From Burkholderiaceae bacterium (lineage in GTDB: Bacteria; Pseudomonadota; Gammaproteobacteria; Burkholderiales; Burkholderiaceae_F), in assembly GCA_022843955.1 (NCBI GenBank), contig JALHMQ010000006.1, positions 1 to 64,000 on the forward strand: DNA of 64,000 bases, written 5' to 3'. Each line of letters opens with the position of its first letter. The stretch's first letter is position 1. The position numbers were made by a program, and so were the translations under genes. Positions 16,866-25,904 of the stretch are shown one piece after another. The notes beneath the pieces were generated by a model. The model worked only from the letters and a program-made list of their open reading frames with translations. It made no database searches and was not told where the DNA came from.

Positions 16866-17222
16866 ATGAATCTGTCCGGCATCGTCGTCGTCGTCGACCG
16901 ACCCGAGAACATCGAGTCGGTCGCCCAGGCCGTGGCAGCGCTGCCCGGCATCGAGGTCGCGCAGGTCGACCGCTCCGGCTGCCGCCTGGTGCTGGTGCAG
17001 GAAGCCGCCACGGTTGACACCGAAGTCGAGGGCTTCCGCGCCGTCCAGCAAACGGCCGGGGTGGTCAACGTCGATCTTGTCTATCACTACTTCGGTGACC
17101 AGCCGGTGGTCGAACCTGACCTGCAAGCGGCGCTGGACTGCCTCCAACCCACCATCGATCCGACCGCGCGCGAGCACCACCGCGTGACGCACCACGACAT
17201 TCAAGCCAGGGGAACGCAATGA
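16866..17222 (+). CDS. napD: NapD, NapA signal-peptide chaperone
   Basis: NapD binds the twin-arginine signal of NapA and holds it until the molybdenum cofactor is in place. The 118-residue product begins MNLSGIVVVVDRPENIESVA, followed by LPGIEVAQVDRSGCRLVLV and the GVVNVDLVYHYF strand typical of the ferredoxin-like NapD fold, with a C-terminal extension of about 35 residues beyond the core. It starts 85 bp after the FNR palindrome. Its stop overlaps the napA start (ATGA). A second napD lies alone at 25905-26240. Confidence 0.92.
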   Translation: MNLSGIVVVVDRPENIESVAQAVAALPGIEVAQVDRSGCRLVLVQEAATVDTEVEGFRAVQQTAGVVNVDLVYHYFGDQPVVEPDLQAALDCLQPTIDPTAREHHRVTHHDIQARGTQ

Positions 17223-19978
17223 CCGACCTTCGTCGTCGTGAACTATTGAAGTCCAGCATCGCGGCCAGTACCGCCGCGGCCATCGGCCTGCCCATGTCCA
17301 ACGCCGCGGTCGCACAGGCTGCAGCGGCCGAGGCCGGCTGGCGGTGGGACAAGGGCGTGTGCCGGATGTGCGGCACCGGCTGCGGCATACAGGTCGCCAC
17401 CAAGGACGGCAAGGTGATGGCCACAAAGGGTGACCCGGATGCGCCGGTGAACCGCGGCCTGAACTGCATCAAGGGCTATTTCAACGGCAAGATGGCCTAC
17501 GGTGCCGATCGCCTGACGCAGCCACTGATGCGCATGAAGGACGGCAAGTTCGACAAGAACGGCGCCTTCACGCCGGTGAGTTGGAAGGTGGCGTTCGACG
17601 AGATGGAGCGCCAGTTTCGCCGTCATTACGAGAGCAAGGGGCCGAGCGGCGTGTCTTTCATCGGCTCCGGCCAGCACACCGTCGAAGAGGGATACGCCAG
17701 CGTCAAGCTGATGAAGGCGGGCTTCCGCTCCAACACGATCGACCCGAACTCGCGACTGTGCATGGCCGCGGCAGTGGCCGGCTTCCTGCAGACCTTCGGC
17801 GCCGACGAACCGGCGAATGTGTACGACGACATCGAGCTGGCCGACGCCGTCATCTTGTGCGGCGCCAACCCGGCCGAGGCACACCCGGTGCTGTGGTCGC
17901 GCGTGACCGACCGCAAGCTCGGTCACAAGGCGATGAAGATCTTCAACATCACCACCTACCAGAACATGTCGTCCGACATCTCGGACGCGACCGTGGTGAT
18001 CAAGCCCAATGGTGACCTCGCGCTGCTCAACTACCTGGCGCGCGAGATCGTCGAACGCAACGCGGTCAACTGGGACTTCGTCAACAAGCACTGCGTGTTC
18101 GCCGCCGGCGCGGTCGACATCGGCTACGGCATGCGCAACACGAGCAAGTTCGCGTTCGATGCCGAGCGCGACGTGCTTGCCAAGGAACTGGAGATCACGC
18201 TCGACAAGCACGAGGCCATCGGCCAGCGCCGCCAGCCTGGCGCCAAGGCGGCGCAGAAGGACCGCGGCGGCGCCGGCCGTCACTGGCAGATCAGCTTCGA
18301 CGAGTACAAGAAGGGCCTGGCGCCGTACACGCTCGACTTCGTCGCCGAGGTCAGCAAGGGCGACCCGGACGAGTCGCTCGACGCATTCAAGGCCAAGCTG
18401 CGCGCGCTGGCGGACGTCTACTGCGACAAGAGCCGCAACATCCTGACGTTCTGGACCATGGGCGTGAACCAGCACCAGCGCGGAACTTGGGTCAACAGCC
18501 AGCTGTATGCGCTGCATCTGCTGATCGGCAAGCACGGCATCCCCGGCAATGGCGGGATCTCGCTGACCGGGCAGCCCTCGGCCTGCGGCACTGCGCGCGA
18601 GGTCGGCACGTTCGCGCACCGCCTGCCGGCGGGCATGGTGGTCGACAACCCGGCGCACCGCGCACGTGCCGAGAAGCTCTGGAACCTGCCGTCGAAGACC
18701 TTGAATCCGAAGATCGGGCAGGACCAGATGGCGATCCTGCAGGGGCTCGAAGACGGTTCGGTGGGTTTCTGCTGGATCCAGGTGACCAATCCGTTCCAGT
18801 CCACACCCAACCTCAATCACTGGCTCAAGGCGGCACGCGAGAAGGACTGCTTCATCGCGGTGGCGGACATCTATCCCACCATCTCCGGTAAGGTGGCTGA
18901 TCTCATCCTGCCGGCCGCCTACATGCTCGAGAAGTGGGGCATGTACGGCAACGCTGAGCGCCGCACGCAGGCCTGGCGCGCGCAGGTCAACCCGCCGGGC
19001 GAGGCGCGCACCGACCTGTGGATGCTGATGGAGTTCTCCAAGCGCTTCCGCCTGAAGGAGGTGTGGGGCGAGAAGACGATCCCCGGCTTGAAGACCGACG
19101 GGTTCGTCGACAACCAGCTTCCCGATGTGCTGGGCGAGGCGGTGAAAATGGGCTACACGCCCGACAGCACGCTGTACGAAGTGCTGTTCGCACGGCCCGA
19201 GCACCGCAAGGTGGCCTGGCCGGACCCGATCGCCAAGCGTCATCCGAACCCCACGGTGGCGGCCCTCGGCGAGAACTGGTTCCCCGAGAAAGCATTGTTC
19301 AACGAGTACCGGCAGTTCACCGTCAACTACCAGTATGACCTGGCGGACTTCGACGCCTATCACGCCGACGCCGTGCGCGGGCTGCGCTGGCCGGTGATCA
19401 AGGCGGCCGATGGCAAGTGGCAGGAGACCAAGTGGCGCTTCTCCGAGGGCAACGACCCGTACGTGAAGAAGGGCGAGGGCTTCAATTTCTACGGACCGGC
19501 GTTCAAGGCCGTGCCGGTCGGCACCATCGATGGCCCAAGCGATCCGAAGCCGGTGCCTTTGCCCGGCAAGGCAAAGATCTTCTTCCGACCGTATGCAGCG
19601 CCCGTCGAGCAGCCCGATGCCAACTACGACCTGTGGCTATGCACCGGCCGCATCCTCGAACACTGGCACACCGGCTCGATGACGCGGCGCGTGCATGAGC
19701 TTCACCGCGCGCAGCCGTCGGTGGTTATGTACATGCACGCCGCGGATGCAGCCAAGCGCGGCCTCAAGCGCAACGATGTCGCGTGGGTCGAGTCGCGCCG
19801 CGGCAAGATCAAGATCCTGGTCGAGACCACCGGCCGCAACCGCATGCCACGCGGGTCGGTGTCGGTGGCGTTCTTCGATGAGGCAGTGCTGGTCAACAAG
19901 CTGGTGATCGACGCCCTGGACCCGATCTCGCGCGAGCCCGACTACAAGAAGTCGGCGGTCAAGGTCTACAAGGTCTGA
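17219..19978 (+). CDS. napA: Periplasmic nitrate reductase catalytic subunit NapA
   Basis: NapA reduces nitrate to nitrite in the periplasm with a bis-MGD molybdenum centre and one 4Fe-4S cluster. The 919-residue product has a twin-arginine signal (RRRELLKSS), the cluster motif CRMCGTGCG with the fourth Cys in GLNCIKGY, the molybdenum-ligand Cys in NSRLCMAA near residue 180, and the MPT-binding blocks GANPAEAHPV, GQPSACGTAREVGTFAHR and CTGRILEHWHTG. It is about 90 residues longer than the E. coli-type NapA (about 830) and closer to the long epsilonproteobacterial form; the extra part includes residues near 335-365 (RRQPGAKAAQKDRGGAG). It is the second gene of napDAGHB. Confidence 0.96.
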   Translation: MTDLRRRELLKSSIAASTAAAIGLPMSNAAVAQAAAAEAGWRWDKGVCRMCGTGCGIQVATKDGKVMATKGDPDAPVNRGLNCIKGYFNGKMAYGADRLTQPLMRMKDGKFDKNGAFTPVSWKVAFDEMERQFRRHYESKGPSGVSFIGSGQHTVEEGYASVKLMKAGFRSNTIDPNSRLCMAAAVAGFLQTFGADEPANVYDDIELADAVILCGANPAEAHPVLWSRVTDRKLGHKAMKIFNITTYQNMSSDISDATVVIKPNGDLALLNYLAREIVERNAVNWDFVNKHCVFAAGAVDIGYGMRNTSKFAFDAERDVLAKELEITLDKHEAIGQRRQPGAKAAQKDRGGAGRHWQISFDEYKKGLAPYTLDFVAEVSKGDPDESLDAFKAKLRALADVYCDKSRNILTFWTMGVNQHQRGTWVNSQLYALHLLIGKHGIPGNGGISLTGQPSACGTAREVGTFAHRLPAGMVVDNPAHRARAEKLWNLPSKTLNPKIGQDQMAILQGLEDGSVGFCWIQVTNPFQSTPNLNHWLKAAREKDCFIAVADIYPTISGKVADLILPAAYMLEKWGMYGNAERRTQAWRAQVNPPGEARTDLWMLMEFSKRFRLKEVWGEKTIPGLKTDGFVDNQLPDVLGEAVKMGYTPDSTLYEVLFARPEHRKVAWPDPIAKRHPNPTVAALGENWFPEKALFNEYRQFTVNYQYDLADFDAYHADAVRGLRWPVIKAADGKWQETKWRFSEGNDPYVKKGEGFNFYGPAFKAVPVGTIDGPSDPKPVPLPGKAKIFFRPYAAPVEQPDANYDLWLCTGRILEHWHTGSMTRRVHELHRAQPSVVMYMHAADAAKRGLKRNDVAWVESRRGKIKILVETTGRNRMPRGSVSVAFFDEAVLVNKLVIDALDPISREPDYKKSAVKVYKV

Positions 19979-20015
19979 GGGCGGATGCAGGATCCAGAGC
20001 TGCTGCGCTGACGCT

Positions 20016-20036
20016 CTCCCCGCCCGGCGGGGAGGG
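20016..20036 (+). promoter_or_regulatory. Hairpin covering the napG ribosome-binding site
   Basis: CTCCCCG (20016-20022) pairs with CGGGGAG (20028-20034) in the 63-bp napA-napG gap. The right arm includes the beginning of GGAGGG (20031-20036), the Shine-Dalgarno sequence 5 nt before GTG 20042, so folding would mask it and lower napG translation relative to napA. Confidence 0.45.
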
Positions 20037-20041
20037 CTCGC

Positions 20042-20830
20042 GTGCGAGACATGGCCACCGACCGTCGCGATTTCATCAAGCGCGCTGCGCAGACCACGGC
20101 GGTGGCCGGCTGCGGCGGACTGCTGTGGAACGCGCTGCTGGCGCAGCAGGCGGCCGCAGCCAGCGCGCCGCTGCGGCCGCCGGGCGCCCTGGTCGAACAC
20201 GACTTCGGCGCCGCCTGCATCAAATGCGGCCAGTGCGTGCAGGCGTGTCCATACAAGACGCTGGTCCTGGCGCGGCCGGGCGAGCCGGTGGTCACCGGCA
20301 CCCCCACGTTCATGCCGCGCGCAATCCCCTGCTTCATGTGCGAGGACGTCCCCTGCATCAAGGCCTGCCCGACCGGCGCGCTGGACGCCGGAATGAAAGA
20401 CATCCGCGCCGCAAGAATGGGGCTGGCGGTCGTCGACCCCGCGAGCTGCCTGTCATGGCAGGGGCTGCGCTGCGAGGTCTGTTACCGCGCCTGTCCGGTG
20501 CAGGGCAAGGCAATCACCGTGCAAGCACATCCGCGCCAGATTTCGCGGCATGCGCTGTTCGTGCCGGTGGTGCACGCGGATGCCTGCACCGGCTGCGGGA
20601 TCTGCGAAAAGCGCTGCCCGACCGAAGAGGCCGCGATCCGGATCGTTGACCCGAAGATGGTGCAGGGAAAGATCGGTGCGCACTACCGGATGCAGTGGAA
20701 CGAGCAGGCGCCCATCAGTGGTGGCCCCGGACCGGCCGAGCCGCGCACGCCGGCCGCCGGCGAGCCGCCGGTCGCGCTGCCGCCCGCGCAGCGCGGACTC
20801 GACTGGCTGAACCAAAAGGGGACGCCTTGA
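20042..20830 (+). CDS. napG: NapG, periplasmic ferredoxin of the NapGH quinol dehydrogenase
   Basis: NapG carries four 4Fe-4S clusters and passes electrons from the membrane protein NapH to NapA/NapB. The 262-residue product has a twin-arginine signal (DRRDFIKRAA), and cluster motifs CIKCGQCVQACP, CFMCEDVPCIKACP, CEVCYRACP and CTGCGICEKRCP in the expected order. GTG 20042 is preferred because GGAGGG lies 5 nt upstream; ATG 20051 is an alternative that shortens it by three residues. The C-terminal tail (GPAEPRTPAAGEPP) is proline-rich. The stop overlaps the napH start. Confidence 0.93.
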   Translation: MRDMATDRRDFIKRAAQTTAVAGCGGLLWNALLAQQAAAASAPLRPPGALVEHDFGAACIKCGQCVQACPYKTLVLARPGEPVVTGTPTFMPRAIPCFMCEDVPCIKACPTGALDAGMKDIRAARMGLAVVDPASCLSWQGLRCEVCYRACPVQGKAITVQAHPRQISRHALFVPVVHADACTGCGICEKRCPTEEAAIRIVDPKMVQGKIGAHYRMQWNEQAPISGGPGPAEPRTPAAGEPPVALPPAQRGLDWLNQKGTP

Positions 20831-21738
20831 GCACGAACGCGGCGCCGCGACCCGTGCGTCACTTCGTGCCGCCCACGTCGCTCGGCGGGAAGCTGCACGT
20901 GCTGCGCTTCGACCTGGCGCGGCGCGCGGTTCAGTTCGGTGTGCTGCTGATGTTCTACGGCACGCTGCACTGGGGCTGGACGTTGGCTGGCGCGCCGCTG
21001 CTGGCTGGCAACCTGTCGGCCTCGACGCTGCTCGGTGTCGTTCCGCTGGCCGATCCGTTCGCGGTGCTGCAGATCCTCATGTCGCGACACTGGCTGGCAG
21101 CCGAGGTGCTGATCGGCGCGGCGCTGACGCTCGGCCTGTACTTGCTGGCGGGCGGCCGCGTGTTCTGCGCCTGGGTGTGCCCGATGAACGTGGTGACCGA
21201 TACCGCGCACTGGGTGCGGCGCAAGCTCGGCATCGGCGCCGACCTCGTGCATGTCAATCCGCGCTCGCGCTACGTGCTGCTGGGCATGGCTCTGGCGTTG
21301 TCGATCGCGTTCGGTGCGGCCGCCTTCGATTGGCTGAGTCCGATCGGCATGCTGCATCGGGAACTGATCTTCGGCGCGGGGCTGGGACTGACAGCGGCGA
21401 TCGGCATCTTCTTGTTCGATGCCTTCGTCGTGAAGCACGGCTGGTGCGGCCACCTGTGCCCGCTCGGCGCGTTCTGGTCGCTGGTGGGCCGGGCCGGCCA
21501 GGTGCGGGTGGCGTTCGACGATGCATCTTGCACGCGCTGCGGCGACTGCGTGAAGGCCTGCCCCGAGCCGCGCGTTCTCAACTTTCCTCAGGCCGCGGCG
21601 CGCGGGATGGTCAGCGGCGGCGAGTGCACCAATTGCGGCCGCTGCGTGGCGATCTGCCCCGAGTCGAGCCTTGCCTTCAACCTGCGGCTGCGCATCCGGC
21701 CGGTGCCGACGCAGCGCAGCCACGATCAACCGACATGA
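20827..21738 (+). CDS. napH: NapH, membrane quinol dehydrogenase subunit
   Basis: NapH is an inner-membrane protein with four helices and two cytoplasmic 4Fe-4S clusters that oxidises menaquinol or ubiquinol. The 303-residue product shows helices near 35-60, 90-115, 140-165 and 180-200, the paired CxxxCP motifs (CAWVCPM, CGHLCPLG) after helices 2 and 4, and C-terminal clusters CTRCGDCVKACP and CTNCGRCVAICP. The start is TTG 20827, which overlaps the napG stop as TTGA; no ATG fits. With no napC in the operon, NapGH is the only obvious electron entry. Confidence 0.92.
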   Translation: MSTNAAPRPVRHFVPPTSLGGKLHVLRFDLARRAVQFGVLLMFYGTLHWGWTLAGAPLLAGNLSASTLLGVVPLADPFAVLQILMSRHWLAAEVLIGAALTLGLYLLAGGRVFCAWVCPMNVVTDTAHWVRRKLGIGADLVHVNPRSRYVLLGMALALSIAFGAAAFDWLSPIGMLHRELIFGAGLGLTAAIGIFLFDAFVVKHGWCGHLCPLGAFWSLVGRAGQVRVAFDDASCTRCGDCVKACPEPRVLNFPQAAARGMVSGGECTNCGRCVAICPESSLAFNLRLRIRPVPTQRSHDQPT

Positions 21739-21758
21739 CCCCTCTAGGAGAGGACACA

Positions 21759-22229
21759 ATGACCCGCACCTTGTATTCGTCGACCTCGCACCGACTGCTG
21801 GGCGCGCTCGCGCTCGCCGCCTTTGCGGTCGGCTGCGCCACGACTGCGGCAATCAGCGACAGTGACTTCAGCTTCAAGAAGGGCAGCGTCTTCGATGCGA
21901 CGACCCCGGTGCCGTTCGCCTTCGAGGAGGATGCATCGGCAACGCTGGTCCGTCCGCTGCCGGGTTCAGGCATGCCGCCGATGATCTCGCACACCGTCGA
22001 CGAGTTCCTGCCGCTGACGATCGCCAAGAACGAGTGCCGCGATTGCCATGACAAGCCGGCCAATATTGGGAAACCGGTGACGAAGAGCAAGGCGATGCCG
22101 GCATCGACAAGCCACTACATCAAGGACGCAACAGGCAAGTTGCAGCTGTCGGGCATGGCCTTCAACTGCCTCGCGTGCCATGCGCCGCAGGCCGGCGTCG
22201 TGCCGCTGGTGATCAACACCTCCCGCTAG
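21759..22229 (+). CDS. napB: NapB, diheme cytochrome c subunit of nitrate reductase
   Basis: NapB hands electrons to NapA. The 156-residue product has two heme c sites, CRDCH and CLACH, in the typical context ECRDCHDKPANIGKP and FNCLACHAPQ, with the distal histidines in ISHTVDEFLP and SHYIKD. The N-terminus (LAAFAVGCATTA) reads as a possible lipobox rather than a plain signal peptide, so it may be lipid-anchored, which is unusual for NapB. ATG 21759 follows the ribosome site AGGAGAGG. It is the last gene of the operon; no terminator was found in the 284 bp after it. Confidence 0.92.
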   Translation: MTRTLYSSTSHRLLGALALAAFAVGCATTAAISDSDFSFKKGSVFDATTPVPFAFEEDASATLVRPLPGSGMPPMISHTVDEFLPLTIAKNECRDCHDKPANIGKPVTKSKAMPASTSHYIKDATGKLQLSGMAFNCLACHAPQAGVVPLVINTSR

Positions 22230-22513
22230 ACGGTGGATCGCGCGCGACTTGGCAGCGTCCGCGTGATCGAGGCTCTGCGCTCGCCGAGCCTCGCAGGGGC
22301 ACGCCTGCGGCGGCACCGTGCTGCCGCACCGTACTGCACTAGCGCAGCCAGCACAAAGGGGCGCCGGCGCGTCGCTGGAGCGTTTGGCAACAGCGCAGAC
22401 AAGACGCGGGAAGACGAGCGACGCACGACGTAGAACCGGCAGCAGGTCACCTCGTTTGACCGGGCGGCACCGAAACTGCTCGACAAGCCCCTCTGCTGCG
22501 AGGAGCTTGCACC

Positions 22514-23296
22514 ATGCCACCTGCTGCCTTTGCCGTCGTCGACGCCGACGACGCACTACCGGCCATCGCTGCCGCCAAATCTGTCGCACCCGCCTCGATC
22601 GAGATCACGCCCAGCGCGGCGACGGGGGTGCTCGCCACCGGCGCGGTGCTGCTGGTGGTGGCGCACATCGTGGCGGTGGGCTTCGGGCCAGGCAGCGACA
22701 TTGACAGCGCCACCGGACTGGGTCGCGTGCTCCACCTGAACGGCGAGCGCAACGCGCCGGCGCTTTTCTCCACTGCGCTGCTGCTGCTGGCGGCGCTGTG
22801 TTTCGCGCTGTGGGCGCGTGCCGCCATCGCCGGTCCAGGCGGCAGGCGCATGTGGCGACTGCTGGCGGTGCTGTTTGTCTTTCTCGCCGTGGACGAGTAC
22901 TTCTCCGTGCATGAGCGCCTGTCGGCGCCGCTGCGCGCGCTGTTCGATCTGCACGGCACGGTGCTGCATTACGCCTGGATCGTGCCGTACGCGCTCGGCG
23001 TGGCGGTCTTGGCCGCGCTCTTTCTGCCGATCTACCTGCGGCTGCCGCGCCGGCTGCAGGTGCGCTTGGGGCTGGCTGCGGCGCTTTACCTGGGGGGCGT
23101 GTTCGGCATGCAGGGGGTGGGCGCGCTGATGCTGGGGACGGATGGGGAAGACAGCACCGGTTACGCCATTGCCTCGACGGTGGAAGAAGCGCTGGAGCTG
23201 GCTGGGCTCGTGCTGCTGATCGACACGCAGTTGCGCCACCTGGCGACGTTGCCGCACGGCGCCCGGCTGCAACTGGCGCCGGAGCCGCGCCGCTGA
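22514..23296 (+). CDS. Conserved polytopic membrane protein of unknown function
   Basis: The 260-residue product has about six hydrophobic segments (near 41-58, 85-105, 118-132, 155-178, 190-210, 228-240). Charged residues in or beside helices, FLAVDEYFSVHERL and STVEEALELAGLVLLI, are likely functional because acidic/His residues are rare in such positions. I do not recognise the family, and the neighbours (napB upstream, beta-helix gene on the other strand) do not indicate a pathway. ATG 22514 follows GGAG. Low-complexity N-terminus (residues 1-40) without signal peptide. Confidence 0.75.
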   Translation: MPPAAFAVVDADDALPAIAAAKSVAPASIEITPSAATGVLATGAVLLVVAHIVAVGFGPGSDIDSATGLGRVLHLNGERNAPALFSTALLLLAALCFALWARAAIAGPGGRRMWRLLAVLFVFLAVDEYFSVHERLSAPLRALFDLHGTVLHYAWIVPYALGVAVLAALFLPIYLRLPRRLQVRLGLAAALYLGGVFGMQGVGALMLGTDGEDSTGYAIASTVEEALELAGLVLLIDTQLRHLATLPHGARLQLAPEPRR

Positions 23297-23305
23297 AGCC
23301 TTCCG

Positions 23306-24916
23306 TCAGCGACAGTCGATCGCAGCACCTGCCGTCTCGGGAATCATGGCGGACGGTGTCGCGCCCGGCGTATCGGCGGTCGCCGAGCGCTGGGCCTGCG
23401 CACCAGCCAGTCCGGGCAGGCAGGCTTCCTCGGCGGCGGCGCCGCGCGGATCGCGGTTGCCGCGGCAGACCAGTCGCAGCGCGCTGCTGCCACCAAGACG
23501 GCCGACCGCCGCCGCCCCGAGCTGCGCGAAGTGATTGTCGCGAACGACGACATCGCGCACCACGCCGCCCAGGCTCTCGCGCTCGATCGTTTCGCCGCGG
23601 CGGCCGCCGCCCAGATCGCGCGCGGCGCGCTGCACCCGACCCTCCTCGCTGCCGTCGTTGATGCGCACACCCATGCCGCGCACGCGCTGGACGCGGTTGC
23701 CGACCACCGCCACCCGCTCGACCGTGAGCGCCTCGCGCAGGGCCGCAATCGCCGCCTCGTCGGCAAAGATGCGGGCGCCGATCTCGATCGCGCCGTGACC
23801 GGTCTTGCGCAGGCGCTGCGGCAGCGGCAGCGGGTTGTACGGCGCCGCGTCGGTCTGCACGCGCTCGATGTAGTTGCCCTCGATCCGTACGTCGCGCACG
23901 CCAAAGGTGACGTACACCTGCTCGCGCGTCACGTAGACCGCCGCCGCATGGGCGGTGTTGGCGATGCGGTTGGCGCGGATCGTCACCTGCTCGCCGCCGA
24001 CCACGCTGATGCCGCGGCCCCAGTATTGGCCCTCGACGTCGTTGTCGGCGATCAGCACGTTGCGCACCAGTTTGTCTTCGCGCCGCGCCGGCAGCGTGGC
24101 GGCCAGTTCATCGGTCTGGCCGCGCGTCCACATGCCGTCGCCGAGGTACGAGACCACCGCGATCATGTCGTCACCGGTTTCGCGCACCGTGTTGCCGAGC
24201 ACGCGACCGTCGCGCGCGCCGCCGGTGATGTGGATGCCATCGGACAGCGAGCGCACCACGGTGTTGCCGGCGACGATGAAGTCGCGCACCCCGCTGATGA
24301 AGATTGCGGCCGAGGCCGAGCTGTTGGGGTCCTCGGCGGTGGGCACCAGGCGGTTGTCGCGGATCACCACGCCCGCCAGCAGCCCTGCACTGCGCCGTTC
24401 TGCGGCCGGCCGCCACACCGCGATGCGCGACTCCCAGGGCGCCGTGCGCCGATGATCGGTTGCCGCGGTGAGGGTGAAGCCGAGGATCTGCACCGCGTCG
24501 GCCTGCACCAGCAATGCCATGTCGCCCGGGCTGGTCGCGTGCAGCGTGGCGCCGCGGCCATCGAGCACCACATCGCGCGTGCGCAGCGGCAGGCGGCGAT
24601 CATGCAGGTAGCGGCCGGGCGGAAACACCAGCCATTGGCCCGGGCGCAGAGCAGCCAGCGCGCGCAGGATGGCAGCGGTGTCGTCGCGGTCGTCGTCGCC
24701 ACGGGCACCGAAGTCGGTGACGCGCAGCGCGCCGGCGGGCACGGCAGGCAGGGCGGGCAGCAGCGCGCACAGCGACGGCGGGCGGGGACGATCCGGCACG
24801 GCGCGGGACAATTCGGCGGCTGGACGCGCTGTGTCATCGGCCATCAGCGGCGCTGCCGCCAGCAGCGCGCACGGGATCAGCCATCGCGCGGCACGGCGCC
24901 TGGAGATTCGGCACAT
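23306..24916 (-). CDS. Secreted right-handed parallel beta-helix protein
   Basis: The 536-residue product has a signal peptide (cut near LMADD, residue 26), then the entry motif TDFGARGDDDRDDTAAILRAL characteristic of pectate-lyase-3/GH28-like beta helices, followed by repeating short strands with Asn/Asp turns (VVIRDNRLV, FIVAGNTVV, GRVLGNTV, VLIADNDVEG, VTIRANRIAN, VRIEGNYIE, VAVVGNRVQ, VVVRDNHFA). This fold is used by polysaccharide lyases, hydrolases and epimerases as well as by binding proteins; no catalytic set could be assigned. It stands alone between an unrelated gene on the opposite strand and a small barrel gene 215 bp upstream. Confidence 0.8.
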   Translation of the reverse strand: MCRISRRRAARWLIPCALLAAAPLMADDTARPAAELSRAVPDRPRPPSLCALLPALPAVPAGALRVTDFGARGDDDRDDTAAILRALAALRPGQWLVFPPGRYLHDRRLPLRTRDVVLDGRGATLHATSPGDMALLVQADAVQILGFTLTAATDHRRTAPWESRIAVWRPAAERRSAGLLAGVVIRDNRLVPTAEDPNSSASAAIFISGVRDFIVAGNTVVRSLSDGIHITGGARDGRVLGNTVRETGDDMIAVVSYLGDGMWTRGQTDELAATLPARREDKLVRNVLIADNDVEGQYWGRGISVVGGEQVTIRANRIANTAHAAAVYVTREQVYVTFGVRDVRIEGNYIERVQTDAAPYNPLPLPQRLRKTGHGAIEIGARIFADEAAIAALREALTVERVAVVGNRVQRVRGMGVRINDGSEEGRVQRAARDLGGGRRGETIERESLGGVVRDVVVRDNHFAQLGAAAVGRLGGSSALRLVCRGNRDPRGAAAEEACLPGLAGAQAQRSATADTPGATPSAMIPETAGAAIDCR

Positions 24917-25131
24917 GGTGGCAACCGGCCGGCGGCGACGCCGGCCGCAAGTGGCGGGGAGCGCAGTGTTCGGCAGGCCGCATGCCCGGCGCAGCGGGAT
25001 GGCCGTACGGTGACGACCCGCCGACCAGATGTCGGCGCATGCGGGCGGCGCGGGCGGGCGCCCTGCGCGATCGCCAGGTCAGCGCTGGACCGGGGTCAGC
25101 GCAGCACGTATCAGGATCGCGCCCGCCGGCG

Positions 25132-25755
25132 CTAGAACATCCACACCACGTTGACGCCAGCCGATCGCGCGGACGACTTGCCGGTCGGCGTGACGATGAA
25201 GCTGTTGAAGCTCTCCGCCTCGTACGACTCGTCGATGTAGCGCAGGTTGATCCAGCCACGCAGCCCGAGGCGGAAACCGGCTTCGATGACGAAGCCGGTG
25301 GTGTCCTTGAACGTCACCGTATCGGTGAAGCCATTGACATCGCTTTCCAGCTTGGCGCCGTTGACGAAGCGCGCGCCAGCACCCAGGCGCCAGTTCGGCA
25401 CGCCGTGCCAGTAGCCGAGCACCTCGATCGGCCAGCGGTAAAAGGTGACATCGCCATTGCGCGCGCTGATCGCATCGGCGTGCCAGCCGACCGTGGCCTG
25501 CACCGACAGCGGCAACTGCGGTGATTGCCACACCACGCCCGCCGCCAGATGCACCAGGCCGCCGGCGCGAATCGACTCGCGGTCGCCGTTCGAGTAGTTG
25601 ACCTCGGCGAGTCGGTCCCCGCCTCCGGTCGCGCCGCCAAACAGGGCGAAGTAGAAGTTGCGGTCGTCGACCGCCGGCGCCTGGGCAGATGCCGGTGCAG
25701 CGATTGCGGTCAGGGCGATGCCGGTGGCGAACAGGACGTTGGACAAAGCGCTCAT
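25132..25755 (-). CDS. Predicted small outer-membrane beta-barrel protein
   Basis: The 207-residue product has a signal peptide (cut at ASAQA, residue 25), amphipathic strands throughout (VVWQSPQLPLSVQATVGW, GFRLGLRGWINLRYID) and ends in the barrel signature VNVVWMF. The strand count suggests an eight-stranded barrel. I do not recognise the family; it could be an OmpW/OmpA-barrel-type protein or a lipid A-modifying barrel. ATG 25755 begins the signal peptide. No partner gene is evident. Confidence 0.7.
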   Translation of the reverse strand: MSALSNVLFATGIALTAIAAPASAQAPAVDDRNFYFALFGGATGGGDRLAEVNYSNGDRESIRAGGLVHLAAGVVWQSPQLPLSVQATVGWHADAISARNGDVTFYRWPIEVLGYWHGVPNWRLGAGARFVNGAKLESDVNGFTDTVTFKDTTGFVIEAGFRLGLRGWINLRYIDESYEAESFNSFIVTPTGKSSARSAGVNVVWMF

Positions 25756-25904
25756 CGCGGACTCCGAAAGTGGTCGTCAGTGCCGCCAGTATCGACCGCA
25801 GCCCACGCGCCGACCACGCAGGCGCCGTGGGGGCGTGGCGCAGATGCGACGTCGCCTGACCCGCCCTGCTCCCGTCCGGGCGGCGCCAAGCGCATTTGCG
25901 CGAG

